The translations under genes were made by a program, and so were the position numbers. DNA of 64,000 bases, taken from the NCBI RefSeq assembly GCF_001578105.1, contig NZ_CP014275.1, positions 744,001-808,000 on the forward strand. Direction: 5' to 3'. This DNA comes from Martelella sp. AD-3. GTDB taxonomy: Bacteria; Pseudomonadota; Alphaproteobacteria; Rhizobiales; Rhizobiaceae. Numbering within the stretch: the first letter of the stretch is position 1; every line of letters starts with the position of its first letter. Shown one piece after another: positions 31,627-39,637 of the stretch. Under the pieces are notes generated by a model that worked only from the letters and a program-made list of their open reading frames with translations, made no database searches and had not been told where the DNA came from.

Positions 31627-32021
31627 GGTTCAACGCCCTCATCCCCGAGCTCGGCGTCTCCGATTTGGCGAAAAGCCTCGACTTTTATGTCGGGCTGATC
31701 GGCTTTTCGGTGGCTTATGACCGGCCGGAAGAGGGGTTCGCGTTTCTCGAGCTTGGGTCCGCCCAGATCATGCTCGATACGATCGGCATGGGCCGCTCCA
31801 TTGGCGCCGACATGCCGGCGCGCGGCGGCGGTATCAATTTCCAGCTTGACGTTACGGACTTCGACGACATCGTCGCCCGGTTGACGGCGGCACAATGGCC
31901 GCTGGTCCTTGGCCCGGAGGAGCGCTGTTACCGCACGCATGAGGGCGAAAAGAGGCAGCGGCAACTCTGGGTCCGGGATCCGGACGGTTATCTCCTCAGG
32001 CCGTGCCAGCCGCTGAGCTGA
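31623..32021 (+). CDS. VOC (glyoxalase/bleomycin-resistance fold) protein
   Basis: This 132-residue protein has the paired beta-alpha-beta-beta-beta modules of the VOC superfamily: IPELGVSDLAKSLDFYVGLIGFSVAYDRPEEGFAFLELG and a C-terminal QLWVRDPDGYLLRPCQ. Annotated relatives are called bleomycin-resistance proteins, but the reaction or ligand is unknown here. The start is GTG at 31623, overlapping the methyltransferase stop by four bases, so the two genes are co-translated. It converges with the DUF1737 gene only 9 bp away. Confidence 0.78.
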   Translation: MRFNALIPELGVSDLAKSLDFYVGLIGFSVAYDRPEEGFAFLELGSAQIMLDTIGMGRSIGADMPARGGGINFQLDVTDFDDIVARLTAAQWPLVLGPEERCYRTHEGEKRQRQLWVRDPDGYLLRPCQPLS

Positions 32022-32030
32022 ACCGTCGCC

Positions 32031-32237
32031 CTATTGCTCTCCGAGCTTGATCGACGGATCATAGTCCTTGCCCTCGACCTCCTTCACCACGGCCTGGCCG
32101 CAATAGGTCTTGCCGAGAACCGGATCATAGGTGAGCGAGGGGGAGCCATGCAGCTCCCAGCCCTTGTTCAGGGCAGCGGTGACCTTGTGGCAGAAGCCGG
32201 AATCATCCGGGCCGGTGAGAAAGCGGTAGAGCTTCAT
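32031..32237 (-). CDS. DUF1737 family small protein
   Basis: This 68-residue protein matches the DUF1737 pattern: MKLYRFLTGPDDSGFCHKVTAALNKGWELHGSPSLTYDP. The domain resembles the small subunit that accompanies some metabolic enzymes, but its role is unknown. Its ATG overlaps the stop of the upstream CoA-ester lyase (ATGA), so it is translationally coupled to that gene, which suggests that they work together. Confidence 0.75.
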   Translation of the reverse strand: MKLYRFLTGPDDSGFCHKVTAALNKGWELHGSPSLTYDPVLGKTYCGQAVVKEVEGKDYDPSIKLGEQ

Positions 32238-33154
32238 TTGGTTTCCTGTTCGGATTTCTGTGCCTTGGCGAGAAGCGCCTCGGCCTGTTCAAGATGGAGG
32301 CGCTCGACCATGCGGCCGTCAAGATCGATGACGTTCAGCCCTTCCGCTTCCGGTTTCGCAAAGGCTTCAACGATGGCGCGCGCTTCGGCGAGCGCTGCTT
32401 CCGAAGGGCTGAAAAGGGCGTTTGCCGGGTCGATCTGGCGCGGATGGATCAGCATCTTGCCGTCAAAACCCATGGCGCGGGCCTCCTCGCACTCAGTCGC
32501 AAAGCCTTCGCTGTCGGCGAAGTCATTATAGACCCCGTCGATCACGGCGATGTCATAGGCGCGTGCGGCAAGCACCACCTGCATCAGCCATGGAACCAGA
32601 TAGGCGCGGCCGGGCGCGGGCGCGACCCCGGTTGCGGATCTCAGATCATTGACGCCGACGATCAGCGCCTCGAGCCTGCCGCCGGCCGAGGCCTGGGAAT
32701 AGGCGCCGGCAATGGCCGCGGCGTTGACGATGCCCGCCGGCGTTTCCAGCATGGCCCAGAGACGAATGCGCAGCGGCGCGCCGTTCCGGGTCAGCATGGC
32801 GCTGGCGGCGGCGACATTGGCGACGGTCTCAACCTTGGGAAGCAGGATCGCGTCCGGCTGGCAGGCGAGCGCTGTTTTCATGTCCTCCTGGCCGGTCTCG
32901 GTATCGAGCGGGTTGATCCGGATCGCCGTGGTCACGTTGGCCGGGCGGCTCTGGGTGAAGAACTGTTCCAGGTTTTCGCGCGCCTCCGCCTTGCGGCCCG
33001 GCGCAACCGAGTCCTCGAGGTCGTAGATAACGGCGTCGGCGGCCAGTGTTTTTGACTTTTCCAGTGCGCGGCGGTTGACGGCGGGCACCGACAGGGCGGA
33101 GCGCCAAAGCTTGATCTCTTTCACGGCCTTATTCCTAACAATATCCGGACTCAT
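32234..33154 (-). CDS. HpcH/HpaI-CitE family CoA-ester lyase
   Basis: This 306-residue TIM-barrel protein belongs to the citrate lyase beta / malyl-CoA lyase group. Visible motifs are RSALSVPAVN, AVIYDLEDSVAPGRKAEAR (metal-binding Glu/Asp), AIRINPLDT, ILLPKVET, RLWAMLETPAGIVNA and KMLIHPRQI. The reaction is likely cleavage or formation of a beta-hydroxyacyl-CoA or hydrolysis of its thioester; the substrate is unknown. The start is uncertain: ATG at 33154 is the first, but GTG at 33124 has AGGA eight bases upstream and gives a start closer to relatives. It is followed by a coupled DUF1737 gene. Confidence 0.82.
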   Translation of the reverse strand: MSPDIVRNKAVKEIKLWRSALSVPAVNRRALEKSKTLAADAVIYDLEDSVAPGRKAEARENLEQFFTQSRPANVTTAIRINPLDTETGQEDMKTALACQPDAILLPKVETVANVAAASAMLTRNGAPLRIRLWAMLETPAGIVNAAAIAGAYSQASAGGRLEALIVGVNDLRSATGVAPAPGRAYLVPWLMQVVLAARAYDIAVIDGVYNDFADSEGFATECEEARAMGFDGKMLIHPRQIDPANALFSPSEAALAEARAIVEAFAKPEAEGLNVIDLDGRMVERLHLEQAEALLAKAQKSEQETK

Positions 33155-33284
33155 TCTCGTTCAAGTCACATCGAATTGAAGCTTTTCAAAATTCGTTCCG
33201 GCAATCAATGAGACAAAATGGCTCCGGCCTCTTGCGAAAGCCCTTGCGAAGCGCCAGATTAGCAAATGTGAAAGGAATTTGACG

Positions 33285-33524
33285 ATGGAAAATATCCGCA
33301 CTGTTTTCATGGCAATTGTCGGTCTGGCCGCCGTGGCGTTCGTGACTGTGTTTGCCGCTTCCATTGGCCTTGCCCTGATTGCCGTCCTCGCCGTTTTGAC
33401 GGTCGCGCGGATGATCGCAGTCAAGCTCAACCATGCAACCGTGCCGGTCAGGTCCCGTGACTGCCGCAAGCGCGACGGCATGCGCGTCTGGGACGACGGC
33501 CGCGGCAAGATCATCGACCTCTAG
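33285..33524 (+). CDS. Small hydrophobic membrane protein of unknown function
   Basis: This 79-residue protein starts [20 protein letters not shown], with AAAGGA at good distance upstream. Residues 5-45 form one long or two short membrane helices, followed by a basic cytosolic tail ([23 protein letters not shown]). I do not recognise a family. It is flanked by its own terminator and is divergent from the CoA-ester lyase. The codon use and ribosome binding site support a real gene. Confidence 0.6.
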   Translation: MENIRTVFMAIVGLAAVAFVTVFAASIGLALIAVLAVLTVARMIAVKLNHATVPVRSRDCRKRDGMRVWDDGRGKIIDL

Positions 33525-33550
33525 GGGCGAACCAGATCGTGATCGTTCCG

Positions 33551-33570
33551 GGCGGCCTCGGGCCGCCTTT
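33551..33570 (+). terminator. Terminator after the 79-residue membrane protein
   Basis: GGCGGCC (33551-33557), loop TCG, GGCCGCC (33561-33567), then TTTC. The stem is perfect but the T-run is short. Confidence 0.65.
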
Positions 33571-33669
33571 CGGATGCGTACCACAAGGTACCGTTTTTCG
33601 TTGAAATCGCCGGAAAAGCGCTTTAGATCAGGACGCGAAACAAGCTTCAATCGCGCTGAGGGATCAAGC

Positions 33670-34275
33670 ATGGAAAAATTCGTCAAGCTGACCGGCGTTG
33701 CCGCGCCGCTGCCCGTGGTCAATGTCGACACCGACATGATCATTCCCAAGGATTACCTCAAGACGATCAAGCGCACCGGCCTTGGCAAGGGCCTGTTCGC
33801 CGAGGCGCGCTACCATCAGGATGGCACGGAAAACCCGGATTTTGTGCTGAACCAGCCGGCCTATCGGAATGCCAGGATCCTCGTTGCCGGCGACAATTTC
33901 GGCTGCGGCTCTTCGCGCGAGCATGCGCCGTGGGCGCTGGCGGATTTCGGCATCCGTTGCGTCATTTCCACAAGCTTCGCCGATATCTTCTACAACAACT
34001 GCTTCAAGAACGGCATCTTGCCGATCGTCGTGTCGCAGGCCGAGCTCGACAAGCTCATGGACGATGCCGAGCGCGGCTCGAACGCCGTGGTTACGGTCGA
34101 TCTGGAAAACCAGGAAATCACTGGTCCGGACGGCGGCTCGGTCAAGTTCTCGATCGATCCCTTCCGTCGCCACTGCCTGCTGAACGGCCTCGACGACATT
34201 TCGCTGACGCTGGAAAAGGCCGACAGCATCGCAAGTTACGAAGACAGGCTCGCCGCCGAGCGCCCCTGGGCCTGA
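33670..34275 (+). CDS. leuD: 3-isopropylmalate dehydratase small subunit
   Basis: With LeuC, isomerises 2-isopropylmalate to 3-isopropylmalate in leucine synthesis. The 201-residue protein shows [43 protein letters not shown] (here [20 protein letters not shown]), [18 protein letters not shown] and the [18 protein letters not shown] ending. The ATG at 33670 starts the canonical MEKFVKLTG. leuC is not in the window. A perfect terminator follows, so it is a single-gene unit. Confidence 0.96.
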   Translation: MEKFVKLTGVAAPLPVVNVDTDMIIPKDYLKTIKRTGLGKGLFAEARYHQDGTENPDFVLNQPAYRNARILVAGDNFGCGSSREHAPWALADFGIRCVISTSFADIFYNNCFKNGILPIVVSQAELDKLMDDAERGSNAVVTVDLENQEITGPDGGSVKFSIDPFRRHCLLNGLDDISLTLEKADSIASYEDRLAAERPWA

Positions 34276-34305
34276 TTATCCCGACGATATTACGCATTGC
34301 CTTGG

Positions 34306-34334
34306 AAAGGCCGGTCTCGCGATCGGCCTTTTTT
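34306..34334 (+). terminator. leuD terminator
   Basis: AAAGGCCG (34306-34313) pairs with CGGCCTTT (34324-34331), extended inside by a GTC/GAT segment, then further T. Strong intrinsic terminator. Confidence 0.88.
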
Positions 34335-34349
34335 GTTGCGCTGCGGCTG

Positions 34350-34384
34350 CCCGATTGCTTCAGCCAGAAGCTGATGCAATCGGG
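34350..34384. repeat. 35-bp near-perfect palindrome
   Basis: CCCGATTGC (34350-34358) pairs with GCAATCGGG (34376-34384); after a single T-T mismatch, TCAGC (34360-34364) pairs with GCTGA (34370-34374) around a five-base loop. No T-run follows, so it is not a terminator. It ends nine bases before the -35 box of the next promoter. Confidence 0.75.
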
Positions 34385-34392
34385 AAATTGTA

Positions 34393-34421
34393 TTGTCTGT
34401 TGCGGCAATTCAGGGTAGAAT
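34393..34421 (+). promoter_or_regulatory. Sigma-70-type promoter for the 84-residue secreted protein
   Basis: TTGTCT (34393-34398), 17-base spacer, TAGAAT (34416-34421). Near-consensus housekeeping promoter; the gene begins at 34453. Confidence 0.6.
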
Positions 34422-34452
34422 TTACGTGTGTGATTCACATGTGGAGGACAGA

Positions 34453-34707
34453 ATGTCGCGCCGTTTTTTTCTGCTACCGGCTCTCCTGTTTCCGCTTATG
34501 TCTTTTGCGCCCGACGAGCCGCCGGCGCTTCAGGGCGCGCAGTCCCCGCTCAGCGAGTGGGCGCGCGGCAAACTCGCCTTTGCCTGTGAGTTCAAGAGCG
34601 AAGACGATGACGGTTTCGACAAGATCTGCATCTATGACTGCGCTGGCTGGCCCAAGGAAATAAAGATCGACAAGTTCGACGACTGCCCCTCATCCATCAG
34701 GGACTGA
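34453..34707 (+). CDS. Small secreted cysteine-containing protein, unknown family
   Basis: This 84-residue protein begins MSRRFFLLPALLFPLMSFAP, a clear Sec signal peptide, after GTGGAGGACAGA, a strong ribosome binding site. The mature part is acidic and has four cysteines (ACEF, ICIYDC, DDCPSS), consistent with two disulfides in the periplasm. I do not recognise a family. It has its own promoter, and a 35-bp palindrome sits just upstream. It converges with mfppB. Confidence 0.65.
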   Translation: MSRRFFLLPALLFPLMSFAPDEPPALQGAQSPLSEWARGKLAFACEFKSEDDDGFDKICIYDCAGWPKEIKIDKFDDCPSSIRD

Positions 34708-34724
34708 GGCGGCTCGGGCCGATC

Positions 34725-34757
34725 ATGCCGGGCGCGGAGCCATCGCCCGGCATCGTC
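34725..34757. terminator. Terminator between the secreted protein and mfppB
   Basis: ATGCCGGGCG (34725-34734) pairs perfectly with CGCCCGGCAT (34744-34753), followed by CGTCTTTC. The ten-base-pair stem lies in the convergent gap and could serve both strands, though the T-run is poor. Confidence 0.5.
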
Positions 34758-34759
34758 TT

Positions 34760-35500
34760 TCAGATCGGCACGCCGAAATGGCGAAGGCCCTCGATCACGC
34801 CGTCGGCGATCTCGCCCTTTGCCTCGTAGATATCGCCGTTGCCGCGGGCAAGCTCGCGCAGCTCGTCAAAGCCGTTGGCGGGAATGATGCCGCGCACGCC
34901 CGGAACCTCGAACATGGCTGCGTCATTGCCGGTGTCGCCGGCGACCGCCACCTCGTGATGGGCAATGCCGAGCCGGTCGCAGAGCCAGGAGAGGCAGGCG
35001 CCCTTGTCGGCCGCCCGCGGCAGCACATCAAGGTCGCGGTTCGATGAATAGACGAGCTTAACGTCGAGTCCCTCGGCGGAAAGCGTCTCCCTGATCGCCG
35101 AAAGCCTGCTCTTCTTGGCATCGTTCAGATACCAGCTCGACTTGAAGTCATGCTGATAGCGCTTCGGCTGATAGCTGAGGTCGGGGACCTCTCCGAGAAT
35201 CCGGGCGACCTTGACGGCATCAAAGCCCGCGCGGAGATGATCGTTGAAACCGTCCACCGCGCGATCGGCCTTGTGGTCATGCACCATGGTGCCGACGCCG
35301 CCGATCAGAAAGTCGGGCTCGGGAAGGCCGACCGCGCCGATCAGCGACCGGATATCGTCGACCAGCCGGCCGCTGTTATAGACGAGGATTGGCCGCTGTT
35401 CTTCCGGAATGGCCTCGAAGGCCTCCCGGAAGCGCGCCGTTGAACCATTGTCGCCGACAAGCGTGCCGTCGAGATCGGAGGAAAAAAGCCTGATTGCCAT
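34760..35500 (-). CDS. mfppB: Mannosylfructose-phosphate phosphatase
   Basis: HAD-superfamily phosphatase of 246 residues in the sucrose-phosphatase-like group. Motif I is SSDLDGTLVGD (nucleophile D9, general acid D11), motif II lies in VYNSGR, and motif III/IV is AVAGDTGNDAAMFEVPG. With the adjacent GT4 synthase it completes mannosylfructose synthesis, as established for the Agrobacterium pair. Sucrose-6-phosphate phosphatase is the alternative if the upstream enzyme were a sucrose-phosphate synthase. The start is 2 bp after the mfpsA stop, so the two are one operon. Confidence 0.82.
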   Translation of the reverse strand: MAIRLFSSDLDGTLVGDNGSTARFREAFEAIPEEQRPILVYNSGRLVDDIRSLIGAVGLPEPDFLIGGVGTMVHDHKADRAVDGFNDHLRAGFDAVKVARILGEVPDLSYQPKRYQHDFKSSWYLNDAKKSRLSAIRETLSAEGLDVKLVYSSNRDLDVLPRAADKGACLSWLCDRLGIAHHEVAVAGDTGNDAAMFEVPGVRGIIPANGFDELRELARGNGDIYEAKGEIADGVIEGLRHFGVPI

Positions 35501-35502
35501 GC

Positions 35503-36840
35503 TCAGTCGCCGTCATTCCAGGGCTCTGCCCAGTCGCTGTCGGTTAACGACTGGCGCATGGGGCGGCCTTCCACCAGCGAGATCATCTGCTGGGCGATGC
35601 CGGTCCAGGTGAACAGGCTGCGCGCCTTGTGCGCGCCCATGCGGGCAAGGCGGTTGTAAAGCCTCTGGTGCTTGAACGGCTTCATCATCATGATGCCGAG
35701 GTCGTATTTGTCAAACGTGTCGGCAAACAGCGCGTGGCGGCCGAAGGAGATGGCGCGGTAGAGCCCGCCATTGGTGGTCACGACCGTGGGCGTGCCGGAG
35801 GCCATCGCCTCGATCGCCGTCATGCCAAAGGGCTCGTAACGGCTCGAAAGCACGAACATGTCGGCCGCGCGGTAGATATCGGGCAACGCTTCGTCGGAGA
35901 CATAACCGGAGAAGTGGACCTTCTCCTCAAGCCCGAGCGTTTTGACCTGGTCCTTCAGTTCACCGAGAATGCGCGTCTCAAGCTCGTCCATATCCTCGCC
36001 GCCGACGGCGAGATGAAGTTCGGCGTCGGGAACGCGCTCGGCCATGACCGAAAACGCTTCGATCAACAGGTCATAGCCCTTGTTGGTGGCGAGCCTGCCG
36101 AGCGACAGCACCGTCTTGCCCTTGAAGCCGAACTGTTCGCGCAGCATGTTGCGGGTGGCGCCGGAGACCGGATAGAAGCGGTTGTCGTCATAACCGGGCG
36201 GAATCATGTAGACCCGGTCCTCGCGAATGCCGTAATCCTCCACCAGCATATCGACCTGAAGCGGGGTGGTCGCGATCACGCTGTCGCAGGCGCGGTAGAT
36301 CTTGTTTTCATGCTTGATCCGCTCGATGAAGTTGAAGTCCTTCTCGAACTGCTCCTTCTGATCCGGGTAGTCGGTTTCCATCGTCCGCTTCTTCCACAGG
36401 CCGATCGAATGCGGTGTGTGGAGATGGGGAATGTGGAGCGCCTCGGCGAGACGAAGGCCTGCATAGCCGGCGTCCCAATAATGCGAATTGATGAAATTAT
36501 AGCTCAGATCATGTTCGCGCATGTAGCGCAGCGCGTTCTCGCTCCACTCGAGCAGGTGCTTGTAAAGATATTCCTTGGGAATGAAGTCCTTGCCGCCGCA
36601 GGGAATCCGCACGACGCGAACCCTCTCGTCCACTTCGTCGATTTCCGGCTGGTCCTCGAACCTGCGGGTGTAGATGTCGACGGAGAAGCCGAGTTGCGCG
36701 AGCTTTTTTGACAGCTCGAGAATATAGACGACCTGGCCGCCGGTATCGGCAGCGCCAAGCGGAGGATCGGCCGCAACATAGCCGTGGGTGGAAACAAGAG
36801 CGATACTGGGAAATTTATCGGACTCGTTTATGTGAGCCAT
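35503..36840 (-). CDS. mfpsA: Mannosylfructose-phosphate synthase (GT4 glycosyltransferase)
   Basis: Glycosyltransferase of 445 residues that transfers mannose from GDP-mannose to fructose-6-phosphate, making the precursor of the compatible solute mannosylfructose. It looks like a short sucrose-phosphate synthase: STHGYVAADPPLGAADTGGQVVYILELSKKL at the N-terminus, INSHYWDAGYAG, HTPHSIGLWKKRT, and the E-x7-E motif in SSRYEPFGMTAIEAMASGTP (about 330-348). Assignment to mannosyl rather than glucosyl transfer rests on resemblance to the Agrobacterium enzyme. An EcfG-type promoter lies 129 bp upstream. Confidence 0.82.
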   Translation of the reverse strand: MAHINESDKFPSIALVSTHGYVAADPPLGAADTGGQVVYILELSKKLAQLGFSVDIYTRRFEDQPEIDEVDERVRVVRIPCGGKDFIPKEYLYKHLLEWSENALRYMREHDLSYNFINSHYWDAGYAGLRLAEALHIPHLHTPHSIGLWKKRTMETDYPDQKEQFEKDFNFIERIKHENKIYRACDSVIATTPLQVDMLVEDYGIREDRVYMIPPGYDDNRFYPVSGATRNMLREQFGFKGKTVLSLGRLATNKGYDLLIEAFSVMAERVPDAELHLAVGGEDMDELETRILGELKDQVKTLGLEEKVHFSGYVSDEALPDIYRAADMFVLSSRYEPFGMTAIEAMASGTPTVVTTNGGLYRAISFGRHALFADTFDKYDLGIMMMKPFKHQRLYNRLARMGAHKARSLFTWTGIAQQMISLVEGRPMRQSLTDSDWAEPWNDGD

Positions 36841-36968
36841 AATGGATCCTTCCTTGCAATACGTCGGGCGTCATCGCGCAGCGGTCGGTTTCTGTATCAA
36901 ACATGATGGTCGACTGAAGTGAAACCTCCAGACAGAAGAACGAAAGGGCGCACGCCCAGCGTTAAACT

Positions 36969-36993
36969 AACGCGTCAATCGCGCATTGGTTCC
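36969..36993 (-). promoter_or_regulatory. EcfG-type general-stress promoter of mfpsA-mfppB
   Basis: On the minus strand GGAAC (36993-36989), 16-base spacer, CGTT (36972-36969). This is an exact match to the sigma-EcfG consensus of the alphaproteobacterial PhyR-NepR general stress response. It points to mfpsA, with a 5' untranslated region of roughly 120 bases. Confidence 0.65.
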
Positions 36994-37062
36994 GAAGAAA
37001 CTTGAGGAGCCCCGATTTATGTGAACAATACGAAACACAATTCATGCCCTACAGGACTAACC

Positions 37063-38331
37063 ATGCAGTTCAATGACGATCCGAAAGGCTTCCTGCGTTT
37101 TCTGTTCGATACGGCGGTGGCGGCCGCCGATCCGATGAAACAGGTATCCCGATATTTGCCCGAACCGCCGAAAGGCCGCACCGTTGTCGTCGGCGCCGGC
37201 AAGGGCTCGGCGCGCATGGCCGAGGCGCTCGAAGCCTGCTGGGACGGTCCGCTGGAAGGCGTGGTCGTGACCCGCTATGGCCACGAGGCGCCGTGCGAGA
37301 AGATCGAAATCCTCTCCGCCTCCCATCCCGTGCCGGATGCCGCCGGCGAACGCGCGGCCAAACGCATTCTGGAAACGGTTTCCGGCCTTACGGAGGACGA
37401 CCTCGTCATCGTGCTGATCTCCGGCGGCGGCTCGGCTTTGCTGTCCCTGCCGCCGGACGGTCTGAAGCTCGAAGACAAGATTTCGGTGAACAGGGCGCTG
37501 CTCAGATGCGGGGCATCGATCGACGAGGTCAACTGCGTGCGCAAGCACCTCTCGGCGATCAAGGGCGGGCGACTGGCCGCCGCCATCCATCCGGCGCGCT
37601 GTCACACGCTTATGATCTCCGATGTGCCGGGCGATGATCCGGCGATCATCGCTTCCGGGCCGACGGTCGGTGAGACCACGACGGCCGAGGATGCGAAGGC
37701 GATCATCAGGCGCTACCGCATCGACTTGCCGGACCATGTCGCGCAGCATCTTGATTCGCCGCTTGCCGCGTGCGTGAAGCCCGACGACCCGCGCCTGGCA
37801 AGGACCGGGAACCATATCATCGCGACCCCGCTGATGTCGCTGGAGGCGGCGGCCGAAAAGGCGCGGTCCGCCGGTCTCAACGTGCTTGTGCTGGGCGATA
37901 CGATCGAGGGAGAGGCCAGCGAGGTCGGCATCGTCCATGCCGGCATCGCCGAGGCGATCCACCATCACGATATCCCCATTGCCAAACCCGCGCTCGTGCT
38001 TTCGGGCGGGGAGACGAGCGTGACCGTGAAGGGCGACGGGCGCGGCGGGCGCAATGTCGAGTTCCTGCTGTCGCTTGCGGTCCATCTCAACGGCCTTGCG
38101 GGCGTGCATGCGCTTTCCGGCGATACCGACGGCGTGGACGGGCGCGAGGAGGTTGCCGGCGCGGTGATCGACCCCGATACGCTGAAACGGGCGCGCGAGG
38201 CCGGCATCGATGCGCGGGCGTCCCTTGAAAACAATGACGGCCACGGTTTCTTCGAGGGGCTCGGCGATCAGGTGGTCACCGGGCCCACCCTGACCAATGT
38301 CAATGATTTCAGGGCGATCCTCGTTCTGTGA
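37063..38331 (+). CDS. Glycerate 2-kinase (MOFRL family)
   Basis: The 422-residue protein belongs to the GckA/TtuD group that phosphorylates D-glycerate at C2, feeding tartronate/serine-cycle or photorespiratory-type glycerate into glycolysis. The DUF4147 domain has VVGAGKGSARMAEAL, VVTRYGHEAPCEKIEILSASHPVPD and LLISGGGSALLSLP (here VLISGGGSALLSLPPDG). The C-terminal MOFRL motif reads VLSGGETSVTVKGDGRGGRNVEFLL with FALSGDTDGVDG-type (ALSGDTDGVDGREE). The ATG at 37063 has AGGA seven bases upstream; a GTG at 37021 is less likely. It is divergent from mfpsA. Confidence 0.9.
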   Translation: MQFNDDPKGFLRFLFDTAVAAADPMKQVSRYLPEPPKGRTVVVGAGKGSARMAEALEACWDGPLEGVVVTRYGHEAPCEKIEILSASHPVPDAAGERAAKRILETVSGLTEDDLVIVLISGGGSALLSLPPDGLKLEDKISVNRALLRCGASIDEVNCVRKHLSAIKGGRLAAAIHPARCHTLMISDVPGDDPAIIASGPTVGETTTAEDAKAIIRRYRIDLPDHVAQHLDSPLAACVKPDDPRLARTGNHIIATPLMSLEAAAEKARSAGLNVLVLGDTIEGEASEVGIVHAGIAEAIHHHDIPIAKPALVLSGGETSVTVKGDGRGGRNVEFLLSLAVHLNGLAGVHALSGDTDGVDGREEVAGAVIDPDTLKRAREAGIDARASLENNDGHGFFEGLGDQVVTGPTLTNVNDFRAILVL

Positions 38332-38390
38332 GCCGGCAGGTCTGTCTGTAGACGAAAAATGCAACCATAGAGCGCCTCTGTGCGCGGCGC

Positions 38391-38409
38391 TTTACCGTTT
38401 GGTAACCAT
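38391..38409 (+). promoter_or_regulatory. Degenerate CtrA-like site before the polysaccharide deacetylase
   Basis: TTTACCGTTTGGTAACCAT has the same TTTA-N7-GTAA-CCAT layout as 13178-13196, differing at only two bases. It lies 83 bp before the start at 38492. Both downstream genes act on the cell envelope. Confidence 0.4.
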
Positions 38410-38491
38410 ATTGCCACATTTTTTGACCAAGAGCCGGGCGGCGCAATGCGTCGCTCGCTGTTGTCGAGTCTCTGGCTGAACTGGATTACCA

Positions 38492-39472
38492 ATGCACCGT
38501 TTGCTGAACGGCCTTTTCGGCCTTGGCGTTCTCGCGCTCGCCTCCTGCGCTTCCACCGGGCACCGTGATACAGTGACCCTGCAGACGGCGCTGGTGGCGA
38601 CCGAAAGGCCGGCGGAGGCTGGTTCAGGCAGCCCCGAGGCCATCGAGGTGATGATGACGGGCTCGATCGGCAAATCGGCGGCGGCAGAAGCGGCCCCGCT
38701 CAAGATCAGTTCGATCCGTTCGCGGATCGTCGAGGGCGCGGATGCGGAAGCCGTAGCGCGTCCCGTCCGCCTTGTCGCCAGCAAGCCGGTGAGGGATCTT
38801 CCTCTTGCCGGGCGTACGATCTATCTCGATGAGACCCGCGACATCACGCTCGCCCCCAAGGAGGTCGTGCTGACCTTTGATGACGGTCCGGTTCCCGCCA
38901 GGACGCCTGCCGTGCTGCAGGCTCTCGAGGAGCACGGCGTGAAGGGCCTGTTCTTCATGGTCGGCGAAATGGCGCATTATCATCCGGAGGTCGCCGAACT
39001 GGTCGTCAAAAGCGACCAGACCATCGGCAGCCATACCTATTCCCACCCGCACCTGCCGGCGCTGTCCCATGCCGTTGCGGTCGCGAATATCGATCGTGGT
39101 ATCGCCGCCGTCGAGACGGCGACGGGCATCAAGCCGCGCTTCTTCCGCTTTCCCTATCTGGCGGAGAGCGCCGCACTCGATCGCGCACTGCAGGAACGCG
39201 GCGTGATCCCGGTCGGCATCGACATTGATTCGCGCGACTATGAACAGGCCTCGACCGATGTTCTGGTGAACCGGATCATGACCGGGCTTGCCCGGCGCGG
39301 CGGCGGGATCGTTTTGATGCATGACCTGCAGGGGCGCACGGCGCGCGCCATCGGGCCGCTTCTGGACCGGCTGGAGGCGGAAGGCTACAAGGTGGTGACG
39401 ATAAAATACGGCCAGCCGTCCGAGGAGGCGCCCGCAACGTTGATGGCGCGCCTTTCGCGCGGCCGCGATTAG
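38492..39472 (+). CDS. Polysaccharide deacetylase (NodB domain) lipoprotein
   Basis: This 326-residue carbohydrate esterase 4 protein has a lipoprotein signal with lipobox LASC (Cys19). A variable linker is followed by the NodB domain from about residue 115: motif 1 VLTFDDGPVP, motif 2 IGSHTYSHPHL (the two zinc histidines), motif 3 RFFRFPYL, and motif 5 GGGIVLMHDL. It probably removes acetyl groups from a cell-wall or exopolysaccharide sugar in the periplasm. The ribosome binding site before 38492 is weak. A CtrA-like site lies upstream. Confidence 0.87.
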   Translation: MHRLLNGLFGLGVLALASCASTGHRDTVTLQTALVATERPAEAGSGSPEAIEVMMTGSIGKSAAAEAAPLKISSIRSRIVEGADAEAVARPVRLVASKPVRDLPLAGRTIYLDETRDITLAPKEVVLTFDDGPVPARTPAVLQALEEHGVKGLFFMVGEMAHYHPEVAELVVKSDQTIGSHTYSHPHLPALSHAVAVANIDRGIAAVETATGIKPRFFRFPYLAESAALDRALQERGVIPVGIDIDSRDYEQASTDVLVNRIMTGLARRGGGIVLMHDLQGRTARAIGPLLDRLEAEGYKVVTIKYGQPSEEAPATLMARLSRGRD

Positions 39473-39637
39473 GCCGCATCCGGGGCGTACCGCAAGCGCG
39501 CGAACCGGCTTGAAAACGGGGCATATGCGGTCTAGAACCGGCGCCATTGCGGCGGTTGCGATGGTGACCGGCACGCCATTGATGCGCTTCCCGGGGTTGA
39601 GCGGGCGCGCGGGTTTTCAGCAACACGGGAGGCCTCC

